Made by a program: the position numbers and the translations under genes. A model generated the notes under the pieces. It saw only the letters and a program-made list of their open reading frames with translations. It was not told the origin of the DNA and did not search any database. A stretch of DNA of 64,000 nucleotides from Xenopus tropicalis (lineage: Eukaryota > Chordata > Amphibia > Anura > Pipidae). Position 1 is the stretch's first letter. Every line of letters begins with the position of its first letter. Positions 11,305 to 23,111 of this stretch are shown here, one piece after another. Location: assembly GCF_000004195.4 (NCBI RefSeq), contig NC_030678.2, positions 130,229,104-130,293,103 on the forward strand. The letters run 5' to 3'.

Positions 11305-12357
11305 GGTAATGGAGACTAAACATAGTGGGTTAGCTTATTAACATATGTTATATCTGTCTTAGTACTGGAAATATTTGCAGAGCTGAATGTAGAATGGAAT
11401 TAGATAGGCAGGGTAGGGTAGATATGTAGCACCATAGAAGCTCTAGTATACAATATTAAATATTCTTTAGTCTTGCACATTTGATTGTTTTAATGCTAGC
11501 TAATAGCTATACCCATTGCCCAATGAGGGGCATATCAGATTTCCCAATGTAAAGCAAATTTAATTTCTGGAAGTTGTGGTTTTTGTAACTGAGCATTTTT
11601 GTCATCTCTGCCTGTTTTTTTGTAATATTTTTCCCCTAAAAGAAAGGAATGCTACTCTGATAATAATATTTTACTTTTCAAAATCCTGATTTATGTTCCT
11701 GTAAATCATTTTATGCTTGCTTTTTGCGTTATAAATGTTCACTGTATAATAATCTAAATAGCTTTGTGTGACGTTTTAAACCAAACCAAATCATTTCTGT
11801 CATGTACTGATTTGTTGGCAGCTGTTTCAATAACATCATCCTTTCTAACATAATCACTTTGCTTTTAGACCTCCGAAGCTCCGCCGTATAGTTTATTTCA
11901 TTATTTTGGGATTTTTCTTTTAGTATGCTAAAAAGGAAAAAAAAAATCCATCTTAACATCAGTAATAAATTCTCTGCACTTTCTGCATTTATTTCAAGGA
12001 GGAAATTAAGATCAGGGATGTAAACAGGAGGAAATAATGGGGGATCCCTTGTTATTGTAAGCAAAGTCAGGCCAAGGGTCTTTAGCACTAATGGTAGAGT
12101 TGGCTTGCAATGGGAGTAAGAAAGTGTGAATCCTAAAAGGAACAATATATGCCTGTGTTTATTATGAGCCTCATAAAAAAACTAAAAGTGGATCACTGGT
12201 TTATTACCTTTGCTAACCCTCTCCCACACTCTGGAACTAGGAGAGTTAATTTGACCAACTGCTCTTTCTTTATCACTCAATAGTTGATAAGAGTTTTTTA
12301 TAAGCTATGGTTAAATTGTAAAGGATAAGTTGAGTAAACTGGAGAGATTTTGCCACT
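11305..12357. other. Unassigned interval
   Basis: The interval includes a 138-codon minus-strand frame (12145-11729). Its composition is dominated by Leu, Phe and Lys and it shows no domain or splice structure, so I do not call it a gene. Confidence 0.45.
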
Positions 12358-12677
12358 TAAGGGCAATGGCCCACAGGGAGATTAGTTTCCCACAATTAAT
12401 CTCAGCTACCATGGGTGACTAATCTCTCCAAAATGCCTTTCCACCTCCAATAAAGTGAAGCGCCGATGGGAAAGCACAAGCCTCACTTTGGTTTCCAAAG
12501 TTGTGTGAAGTTTTCCCTACTGGACTTGTCGCTTATCCAATATAATAATTTTTGCACAACTTTAGAAAACAAAGATGCGCATATGCCTTTGTGCCAGTGA
12601 TTTGCTTTACTGCCAGTGGGTGTAGTAGCCAAGACTTAATCACAGGGCAAATAATCTCTCTGTGGGCCATTACCCTA
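12358..12677. mobile_element. MITE with GGGCAATGGCCCACAGGGAG inverted termini
   Basis: The left terminus TAAGGGCAATGGCCCACAGG (12359) is inverted at the right end as TCTGTGGGCCATTACCCTAA. Sub-terminal GAGATTAGTTTCCC and GGGCAAATAATCTCT extend the arms. The interior is non-coding. Confidence 0.7.
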
Positions 12678-13331
12678 AAATATGCCAAGGTGGCACATGT
12701 ACAGCAGATGCTTCAAGCAGATTACTAAATTTTGGGGAAAGGATTAGCCATGTTTATAAATATGTTAAAATTTAGTTTTAGTAACCCCCTAGTATTTGTG
12801 CAGATCTCTATATTTTCACCTTAGTTAAATTAATTGGAAGGCAGCAAAAAATCAAGGGCATGGTTGAAGTATATATCTGTAATATATCATAGCAGCATGG
12901 AAAAAAAAAATTCTAAATCTAAGCCTAAAGAATAAAAAGTAATATTTGTGATGCATCCAAGTTTTTGCATACTTTTGTGTGTTTTGTGAAAAAACAAACT
13001 TTGCCCACTTTGTACACGAATGATTCAGTTATCGACTGAAGACATTACATGTCTATATGTGAGGAAGCTTCTGATGTGTGCACTTACCTTGCAGTGTTTC
13101 CATTGTAAATAATACATGTGTCATTCATTATTGAAATCCGCTACATATGCTGGCATGCCAAATTTGAATAAGATAAGGTAGTTTGGAACTGGTGGAAGTT
13201 AACAAAAGAATCAGTTAATGTTGCATGCATCACAGAGGCACTCCCATGATTCTGCACCCCAGTTCATCAATATGCAATACAGAGTTGAGGAAGCCACTAA
13301 GTTTGCCATAGAATGGGTCCAGATGTCAGTA
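12678..13331. other. Unassigned interval
   Basis: No repeat is recognised. The short opposed ORFs at 13211-13424 overlap the next MITE and are chance frames. Confidence 0.45.
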
Positions 13332-13659
13332 CAGGTATCGGACCCCTTATCCGGAAACCCGTTATCCAGAAAGCTCCGAATTACGGAAAGCCCGTCTCCC
13401 ATAGACTCCATTATAGGCAAATAATTCAGAATTTTAAAACTGATTCCCTTTTTTTATGTAGAAATAAAACAGAACCTTGTAATTGATCCCAACTAAGATA
13501 TAAATAATTTTTATTGGATGCAAAACAATCCTGTTGGGTTTAATTAATGTTTTATTAATTTTTTAGTAGACTTAAGGTATGGAGATCCAAATTATGGAAA
13601 GACCCCTTATCCGGAATACCCTTGGTCCCGAGCATTCTGGATAATGGGTCCTATACCTG
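13332..13659 (-). mobile_element. TA-flanked MITE, GGTATGGGACC family (reverse orientation)
   Basis: The ends CAGGTATCGGACCCCTTATC and GGATAATGGGTCCTATACCTG are flanked by TA at 13330-13331 and 13660-13661. The length is 328 bp. The internal order is reversed compared with the 8682 and 34866 copies. The CpG-containing left arm (CCGGAAACCCG, CTCCGAATTACGG) suggests a young copy. Confidence 0.85.
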
Positions 13660-16600
13660 TACAGTACTTTGTGCTTGCAGACTATTATATCGGATATCCC
13701 AGTTTATTTTTTCCTATTCATACTTGGCCACTCAGTATCACTCTGTATACAGGATAGTACATCTGTACCACACCTTACATTTCCACAGAAAATTTTGCAG
13801 CTGTTTAAGTAGTTCAAGCATTGCTTATCTGTATGAGACACTCAGTATAGCAGAAACAATCTGAAACTGTGTGTATATACATGTATGTAAAGTACAGTAT
13901 CTGTGATATATATGAAGCCCTTGGTTATTACATTTTTCCTTATTCTTTTTAACAGTATAGACAGTTCCAATGAACAATCAGATGCTTGCTTTTAGATATC
14001 ACATAAGTAAATGCTAAATGAGTTGCTGTTGGTTACTGGAATAGGAACAAATTCTGCACCTGGGATACCATTACCTCTGTGACAAAACCCATTTTTGGTT
14101 GTCATTTACTTAGTTCAGTACATACTGATACAAATATGTATATATTTTACTGAGGATCATTGTGTATTAAATTTATGTCAGTAGTCAACCTGAAGTCCCT
14201 TAAATTTTCTAAAACTCATAATATGGAGAATGAACTCCACAATTACTTGTAATAGCCTTATTATCTACAGTATCTCTCTGTCTGTATATTATATACTTCA
14301 GTTTAGATGTACTCTCCTAAAACATTGCTGAGAACATAGAAATGACACTATAGCTTCATATATCTGAAGTATTTTGACATAAGTAATTTACCAGCACATT
14401 GTGTGCTTAGCTTTGTTTTACAGATTTCTCATTTTTAAATATCAGAAGAGCATTCTGTTTGATAAAGTAGGTGATGTAGGCCAGCCTTTGCAATCCATTA
14501 GCACTCTATTGATTTGAGAACCATGCTAAATTGTTCCCATTGGAGTCATAGAAAGTCAGACAGTGATTTGTCTTCAGATTTGTACCAGAATTCAGAATGT
14601 ATTCAGTCTCTGCTTTTCTACGCTAGTAAATGTTCTTATGTGTGTGAGCTGCTCAGATGGAAAGTTATTAATATATATTTTTAATTTAAAAAATTACAGT
14701 TTAAAGAATTATAGCAGAATACATTAAATCCTTCATTATTAATATTTAATTCAGCGAAAGCATAATGCACCTTAACATATTTGTATCCTTCAGGTATAAT
14801 GCAATGGAAAAATATATTAATGCATATTTATTCAGTCTTTCGAATGAGATTTAAGTGATGGAATTATCTTCCACCTTTCCTTTGCTGATATTAATGCTTT
14901 GGACCTTAACCACATCTGTGAAATTTAGATCAGTTTCTGTCAAACTTCTGACCACTGGAATAGGAGACGTCAGGTCACACCATGTGAGCACGCGTGACTT
15001 GTCGGCCAGAGTTAGGAGTTCCAGCACGTAAGAACTGTGTTCCGACCAGAGCGATTTGAATGGACAATAGCATCCCACATCTGATTTCAATGATATTAAC
15101 TGGATGTGACTCGCACCGAGCAGTTAAATATTTATGTTTCTTAGAAAGTCGTATCCAACTAAGTCATATCAAAATCTTACCTAATTGGATGTGACCAAGC
15201 ATTTCACATTTTTAGCTTGACTAATTCAGCACAGATGCATAAATATCTATAGTGTGATTGAGGCCTTATTCTAACACCTTAATAATTATTGCAGACAACT
15301 ACTTGGCAGTGTAAACATGGTGTATACAAATGGGTGTAATGGAGGTTAAAGACTGGGCAGAGTTTATTTTTGGTCAGATTGCACTGCTTTAGATGGTTAA
15401 ACCCTTACTCATGCATTTCCTAATTACAGGTTGGTGTTCTAACAATAGAGGTTTTTAAGACTCACATCTTTAAGATTGAGTTCTTCTTTGCTGTAATGCA
15501 AGGGATAATTCTAATCTATGTGTCAGAATGTTCAATCTATCAATAATATCTATCATCTTACACTTCTAGCAGCAGTTAACAACATGTTGTATTTTATCAG
15601 AAATGCATGGGGAAAGTACATTTTTAATATGATATCTTGTTGACCTGTATTTCTTCCACCCACTTGCAATTTAGATATCCTTATATAATAGTTTGTTTGT
15701 TTAATGTGATTGGCCAGTCATGATAATCATGATTGTGTTTATATAGGAATTTTTGTTGACATAAGAGTAAAATAATAATGCTATAACCTTTGCTGCAGTT
15801 CTTTAAAGAACATGCTGAGAACAACTGTATTTTTTCACACTGCAAGAACTCCCAGGCCCCTGAAAATCACACACACCCCAACCCACACACCCATAGCACT
15901 AAATTCAGTTACCTCGCAGATGGTGCCAAAGGTTGCCTCTACAAGTTACTCTTGTATCCCATGCTCTCTTAAAGTTGTCAGCCTTGGAGATTTTAAGCCC
16001 CGTAGGATAATAGTACCTGACTTTAAAATATCTGAATCAGGTATTATAAATACAAAATCTTCAGATTTCTTTAATTTCAACAACCACTTGGGTAGTCAAA
16101 TCAGGCAAAGATCCACATGTTTAGCAAGGATTTTTCCATGCATGTCGAGCTGTGGAACCATGAAGGAATGGATGTTAAAGCAATGTGTGGATAATACAGA
16201 GACGTTTACAGTACAATTACTTCAGTTAATATTGTCCTGTATGTCTGCATCAGTTTTTAAAGCTCTTCTTTTCCTAGTTACTATGTCAGCTTAACAATTA
16301 AGGTACAGAGGCACTTTGCCTTGAATACAAATCAAAACGCCAGGATATTCAGTAGTTCCCACTGATATTAGGAAGATCTAAAAAGTAGACATGACATCAT
16401 TGCTTGTGCCGGAGCTTTAAGTCCTACAATAATGTTAACATGGATTGCAGGCAGGCTCTGTGACTAGAGCTCTCTGCTTTACACATGACTAAAATCTCAA
16501 ACCAGGAATCAAGGGAGTACTGCTGATTTTTATATCAAAAAGAAGGAGCCACTGACACACAGGTAATAATACACGCACAGCCCTATTCAAATGCAGAATT

Positions 16601-19600
16601 AAAAGTATGTTTTCCAGATATAACTGACCTTTTTCCAACACTTTCACTGCACTTTTCTAAACAGTACACAAAAAAATACAAAGGTGGCGTTGTACTAACT
16701 TTGTACTAACTTTAGCTGGAGCACCCAACAATACTCGGCATCAACTGACCCATTTAGTGGGGGCAGTAAATGCTTCCCTCTTCTGCATGCTTTGTTACAG
16801 TAATAATATACATATATTATTCAACTGTGATTGCAGATAGGCCAATTGCAGTTCTGATTATTATCCTTATTATTAACGGGCTCTAAGACTTGAAGACTTG
16901 AAAAATATTCCTAAATTGGCATCCTGAACTGGAGAGAAGTGAATGAGGGAAAAGTTCGACTTGCCTTTAAAGACGGTAGTTTGAGAAGCCCTTATCTCAC
17001 CAGTGTGCATATGACATGGAATAAGGAATCTGGCACTACATTCAGCTTCTCTTTCCCCCAAAATAGCATTAGCAAGTAAGCGCAAAATGTGGCACAATGA
17101 CATGGATATAACAGAAGAAAGCAGAGGCAATTAAAATTAATAGATGTCAGCATTCATGACACATCAGATTCCAACCTGCATGTTGCCAAAAGGAGATATT
17201 TTTAAGACTCTACTGTTTCATAAATATTCATAACAAAGATATTGCAATACTTTATTCCCAAATGGAAACCTTTGATGCCATTTGAATAACAAACACATGC
17301 ATGGTATAACTTGTTTATTTTATTTGTTTAGAATTACTATGATATCTTTTATTTTTGGCGTGATATTTGCTTTGAAATTTTGAAAATAAGGTTCTACTTC
17401 TAGCATTGCTGTCTTTGATTTTCCTTATACTTATATTTCCACAACATTGTAAGAATCCACCCTTTTGTAGAACACCGTATTTTGACTTCTCATTATTAGA
17501 AGCAAAAGATCAAGATGACTTGGCGTTTCCTCAGCAGGATTCTGGTACTTTCTAGCCCTTACTGGTGGTGGGTTTAGCTTTTTGTTGATTGTGTAGAAAA
17601 ATGTATTCCATGAGTTTTTGTGTCTAAATTGCTACATGTAAGTTTTGCTTATCTGTGCATTTATGAAATCTGCAAATCAGACTTTATTATTGAAACATTA
17701 CAAAAATAACTTGTTTTTAAACTTTTTTTTCTAAGTGGACATGTTGCTTGCAGATTTGTTACATAATAATAATATACTTAATAATAGAAATAAAGTATGT
17801 GGTTCTTGTCATACAGTAGTGATTTTTTATTACGTCACTGCTACTAAATGTCCCCTTAATGAGCTTCCATTATTATCTGCTAATCCATGCAAGGGGGGAG
17901 TACGTATGTAGCACACTCTAAGGAGACTTATGGTTTACACAGTAGAGCAAAAATGTCTGGTCTACCAAAGTCTCTGATCACCTTCTCAGCATCCTTTCTA
18001 TGGGTTGATGTCAAATGTTTGTGCTGTATATATGCAGAAGAACGTTAACCACTAGATACCATTCTGTACAAGCACAAGGCCACCAGCACAGGAGGTAGGC
18101 CAGTCACAATTCAGGGTGGTGGGGGTGGAAAGCTTTCCTTCATTGGGTCGCTGTACATACATTATAAAGCAGGTTTGATTTTCAGGCTGTAGTACAAGTT
18201 ATTTTATGCCACAGAAGACGTTTTATTACCTATTTATTTCTTTTTCTGTTACTGATTTGCACCCAATTTTATGGTTCTGTTGTCCTGTAAATTGTAAAAA
18301 GCAAGTTTTTCTGATTTGTGACACACAATGACAGCTGCCCTAGCTTTTTCTGCTCTTTAACTGATAGTTTATTTTTCTGTTTATCTAGAGGTGACTTGTT
18401 TTACCCCTGTAAGAGTTTATCATGTTACACAGGGAGACAGAAGGAATCTACAGTAGGCTAAAGTACTGCTAATGTTTGTGCCTGTAGCATGTCTGCTTAG
18501 CACTGATTATTTATAACACACATCTAGAGACAGGCTGGTGATAATGGGATAGGGCTGAGCAGCATTAAGTGATATCAGCACAGCATGGCATGCATTAGGG
18601 TCAGCTACTGGGAGAGCTCACAGTAGGCATTTAGGCAGGCTCCATCAGTTGTTCTCATTAAATTAGGGGCCAGATGATCTAAAGGACTGGCACTTTTTTG
18701 TTGGAACGTAGTGAGTGCTTTCAGTGCGCAGTGAATATTCATCTAGAGCATCAGGCTCTGTGTTAGGATTCAAAGCAGGTATACCCCAGTGTGTGTAGAC
18801 TTGGGGAACTGCATGATGGATAGAGCAGTGAAATAAATTGGTTATAGATAAATAGGTATTGGGACTCTGATAACTGTATGGCTTCACACTACTTTTACCT
18901 TTATTGAAGGGTATTGTTTAATTCATATGTAATCGCAGCTATAAAGTGCAAAAAGACTGACTGTGGAATAGGATGAGTTGTTTAATCTAGGTATAAGATA
19001 ACTACATACTACATGGGTTCAGGAGTTATTTTTTTCTATTAGCTCTATTGGCCTGCAACTCCAGTGGGGTGAACCAATATGGAGGCAATAGGTGACCATT
19101 AAGTATTTATTCTGGAGGTATAGTTTTTCTTTAATTCTTGCAATGCTTCCATGCAATGTAACTTGATGTACAGAACTATGACAATAATAAAATTGTACAT
19201 TCTTTGTTGAACTATAGAGACTACACAAGTTACATTTGTATTGGCTAACCTTTTGGCATCATGGGTATTGCTAAAATATCAATTCCTGCATGCATAGGCA
19301 TTCAAAGAGTTTTCAGTTAGCTAATAGCAAGCGTGAATTTCTTTCCATCTGTGGTAAAAGGCTCTTGAATAAATGATTTTATTAAAACAAGTAGTAAGGA
19401 GATGTTAGTGTTGTTCTTGGTAAGTAGATATGGTCAGAGATGCTATGGGTAGAGCCAAGGACACTTTTCCTGCACAGAGTTTTCGCCATAAAATGACGAG
19501 CACTTAATGAGTATATTAATATAATTTATTTTATGTTACTCATCTTAACTACAGTAAGCCTTTAATCTCAGTGCAGCCATCTGAATCTTAAAAATTGAGT

Positions 19601-20007
19601 AACCGCTACCCATAGACGCTAAAGAATGGAGTCCCATCACAGTGCATATTGTATTGGTAATTACTGCCTTAGTAGTTTCATAATGTGTGATTATGGTCAG
19701 GTCATTGCATTTTGAGATGTGACAGTTCATGGTATAATTGTTCTTGTAGTACCTTGATTTATGGGGTCCATTGTTACGGTTTTTTTTTTCTCTTGTATCC
19801 ATAGCAACCCAGCACACATCTCTCTCCTACTTATTTTGTAGGAATGCATAATGTACACGGTTTGTGCATATCAATTAGAATCCCACATTTGAAATTGTTC
19901 CCAATAGTCAGATTGTTATTGTGCTGACATTATAGGTCATGAGTCCTAAATGCAATTTGTTTGCACATTTGTTTAGAAAATAAAGGTATCTCACTTTTGT
20001 ACACTTA
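13660..20007. other. Long sparse interval
   Basis: The interval is AT-rich with no recognised repeat family. A minus-strand frame at 15090-14851 has several CpGs and is discussed under findings. A 160-codon + strand frame (15812-16294) has no recognisable domain. Scattered chance ORFs are otherwise all that is seen. Confidence 0.45.
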
Positions 20008-20311
20008 GGGGGTTATTTATCAGTAGTCAAGTTTGATTTTTTTTCTCGATTCAAGTATTTTGCGCTTAAAAAATTTGAATTATGGTTTGAAAACTTGGAT
20101 TTCTGGTGTTTATTAATTGCGAAAAAACAAAATCTCAAATGTAAAAATCTGCCATCTAAAAGCTTGCGAGTTTTTATTGAAGTCAATGGGAGTTGTCCTA
20201 GGCAAAGTCAAGCCACATTCTCAAATTTTAATTTTTCCAGTTTTTAGAGCTAGCGAACTTGAGATATTCAAAATTTTAATTTGAACAGGTTTTCCTTATT
20301 AATAAATAACC
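20008..20311. mobile_element. AT-rich palindromic MITE (GGGTTATTTATCA ends)
   Basis: The left end GGGGGTTATTTATCAGTAGTC is answered by TTATTAATAAATAACCGAC at the right end. Inner blocks such as AAATTTGAATTATGGTTTGA and AAAATTTTAATTTGAACAGG are also inverted. This type is common in frog DNA. Class is unknown. Confidence 0.6.
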
Positions 20312-21705
20312 GACTATTCAGTATGCAAGTTTATCAGTTTAAGAAAAACAAACTCGAAAATTAATAATAAGGTGTAAAGCTGGGGTTTAACAACAGCAAT
20401 AACAGTTGTGTCCCTAATGCTTAGTTCTCTTCGAGGAGAATCCATATAAGATATTCAAGGACTCTCACTGCAGGTCGGAGAATGCAGTCACTTCTATACC
20501 TGTATCTGGAGCATTACTGACTTGCTGAAATGGCAAGTTGGGACTGTTTTACTGATCAACACACAGAACAAACTGAAGCATTAGATCTATTACGTATTTT
20601 GTATATAGATTATATGATATGTATGTATATATTGTATATGGTTACAGTCAAATGTTAGCATAGATATGTTACTCATCTCCCAAAAACACAGCTTTTTATA
20701 GCTCCTAACATTTTCCAGTCCTTGCTGAAAATTTTCTTTCCACGTTATTTAATTGTCCCCTGTACTACTCCACCCATTCCCTTGTATGGCCTTCATATAT
20801 TTATATAACACTTGCATCTTTTCATCATGATTTACATTTGAGAAAGTTTTGTTATTGAGCCAGGTTGTGCTGACTCTGCCTTCTGGTACTGTATGTTGTG
20901 TTTCTGTAACTATAATAAATAGCTAATACAAGTGGATTTGGTACAGCCATTGATTTAAATTTTCTCTAACCAGTAAATCCATAGTCCTTAAACATGAAGA
21001 AGGCATATGAAAAAGAGTGCTTCTGCCACTACTTTTATTTGCACAATTGGTATTGGAAAGCAGGAACTGTTGGAGGATAACTAGAAAGCACTGGAAGATT
21101 AATATTAGATAAAGATGTTTCAAATGAAACTCTTACAAAGTTTATTGGTAGTGGCAACAGAATACTGAGCTGCTTTGTGTCTCTCGGGACTAACTGAAAG
21201 AATACTTCTAAATACTGCCTATTATAAAACCAAAAGTCTCTGTTTGGGTATATACAGCATTGTCCCCTAAGTGTGTTTAAGGTGAAGAAAGACACCTCAA
21301 ACAATCAACTCCGCATTTAAAATACCAAGTTTCTGTGACCAAACTGCATTCTGGATATACTGTTTCCTAACATCACACACTCATTCAAGTACTCCATTTT
21401 CCTGAAGAACAAATTAAAAAAATGCCCCGTTGAGCTTTCCCAGGGCATTCAATTGGTTTATTCGGTTTTTGAAACACACTGTCAAACTGTTTTCTTCAAA
21501 CATTGACAGATTTCCCTCTAACCACTTCCCCACTAACCGTTCGCTGGTATCCTGCTGTTGTATTTCCAAGCTCTTTCAGAGTACGGATTGCACTTTCACC
21601 AGCTGTGCTTATATAGCCTCCGTTTGTTTGGTGCTCCCCTGTGTATTATATACGCTACCTGCAAAGAGAAATAAGATGTTTCAGGAAACAACTGTACAAT
21701 CCATA
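20312..21705. other. Unassigned interval
   Basis: No exon or repeat is recognised. The overlapping minus-strand ORFs at 20923-21304 show no motif. Confidence 0.45.
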
Positions 21706-21717
21706 TACATATCTATA

Positions 21718-21769
<52 letters not shown>
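21706..21769. repeat. (TA)n microsatellite
   Basis: A nearly pure TA tract with a few ATCTATATC interruptions at the left. Two frames that run through it (21430-21864 and 21641-22078) owe their length to the stop-poor TATATA repeat and are not genes. Confidence 0.95.
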
Positions 21770-21771
<2 letters not shown>

Positions 21772-22883
21772 AGTGAACATTTTAGGAAAGCACTGCTGTC
21801 AAATTGCTTTCATGCAGCTGGACTACTCCATAAACACTGTTGTACCAGGTGTAAATCCATTTAATGCTTCAGTTAACCTCTTCAGTCCTAGTGTTTCTTT
21901 GTCTTTAGCTATAACCAGTTATCAGGCAACACACTGTTATTTATTTGTAAAGTATACCTCAGCAAACTCTATCAGTGAAAGCAATTTCATATATCCTGGG
22001 TTGGACTGGGCCAGCAGGACACCAGGAAAAACCACTGATCTAAACCTGCTCCCCTGCCTATTCATAGCGGCAAGTTAAGGAGGTTAAGGGTATGCAGCGC
22101 AGCGCAGCTGGGAGAGGCAGCTATTAAAGCTGCAGCCACTGTGGGCCCAGGACAGCCCAGTCTGACACTGGACATATCTGTGCATTCAATCAGTTTGCTG
22201 TAATATTAGTTACTGTGAAGAAAGAGCTGCATCTCTGAGTACCAGTAGAATGTGGACTGTTAGGAAATTATGCAATGGCAGCATTGACCAGTCATTAGAA
22301 TTTTTCTGTCTGCCTATTGGTTAGTAGTAGAAAAGGTAGTTTTCTGAGATTGTTCTTTGTTTATTTCCTATTGCCCTGTTTTGTATGAACAGATGGCAAA
22401 CGGTCCCCTGTCTTAGTTTCAGCAAGTCACGTCCATGGCTTCTTTTATAGTTGCCATCCACTCAGATTTCAGTGCACCTAGTAAATGCATAGCTGGAGAG
22501 ATAGGAGAAATAAAACACAACAAAGTTATCGGTGTAGCACCAGTCTATGAGCTGTGGCCCCACAGCCTGTGTGCCTTTGACCTAAAGCCCCAAGCACCAC
22601 TATGACCAGGGTGCCCTTCAGCAGCTACTTAGGGCTCTTTAAGCTCCACATTTTTAGTAGCCTAAAATCCCTTGCCAAATCTCTGGAACCATAGCACCAT
22701 AGATTTACTCATGTCCAAAATAGAATTTTGCATTCTCTTGGAGGGTATCCTGCATCACCCATAGAAACCAAAACCAGTGTACATTTATAAGAACATGTGC
22801 TAATAAATTATTTATTTCAGTGTATGCAGTTTTCTAGTTAACTATGATGTGAAACGGCAATTGTTCACTGTGTCATAACAGTA
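21770..22883. other. Unassigned interval
   Basis: A GC-richer stretch near 22000-22160 (CAGCGCAGCGCAGCTGGGAG) may be a repeat fragment, but no boundary is visible. Nothing else is recognised. Confidence 0.4.
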
Positions 22884-23111
22884 CAGGTATAGGATCCATT
22901 ATCCGGAAACCCGTTATCCAGAAAGCTCTGAATTACAGGAAGGATGTCTGCCATAGACTCTATTTTAATCGAATAATTATTTGAGCCAAAACGAGTCTAA
23001 TGTTTAGATTATTTTTAGTAGACTTAAGGTATGGAGATCCAAATTACGGAAATATCCCTTATCCAGAATGCTTTGGACCTGGGGTTTTCCAGATAACAGG
23101 TTGCATACTTG
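22884..23111 (-). mobile_element. TA-flanked MITE, internally deleted copy
   Basis: The element begins CAGGTATAGGATCCATTATC after TA (22882-22883) and ends in the degraded GGTTGCATACTTG. It is about 100 bp shorter than the 328-bp copies. The poly-A and poly-T-rich middle is missing. Confidence 0.75.

Noticed and set aside
11729..12145. 138-codon minus-strand ORF
   Set aside because: Leu/Phe/Lys-rich with poly-Phe from an A/T run, no domain and no splice structure.
15812..16294. 160-codon + strand ORF, longest in the window
   Set aside because: Part of it has mixed composition, but there is no known domain and no donor-acceptor pair. AT-rich 64-kb sequence yields frames of this size by chance. 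A TBLASTN hit or PhyloCSF signal would reopen the case.
21430..22078. Two 144-145-codon + strand ORFs
   Set aside because: Length comes from reading through the (TA)n tract as repeating Ile-Tyr. Flanking peptide has no recognisable motif.
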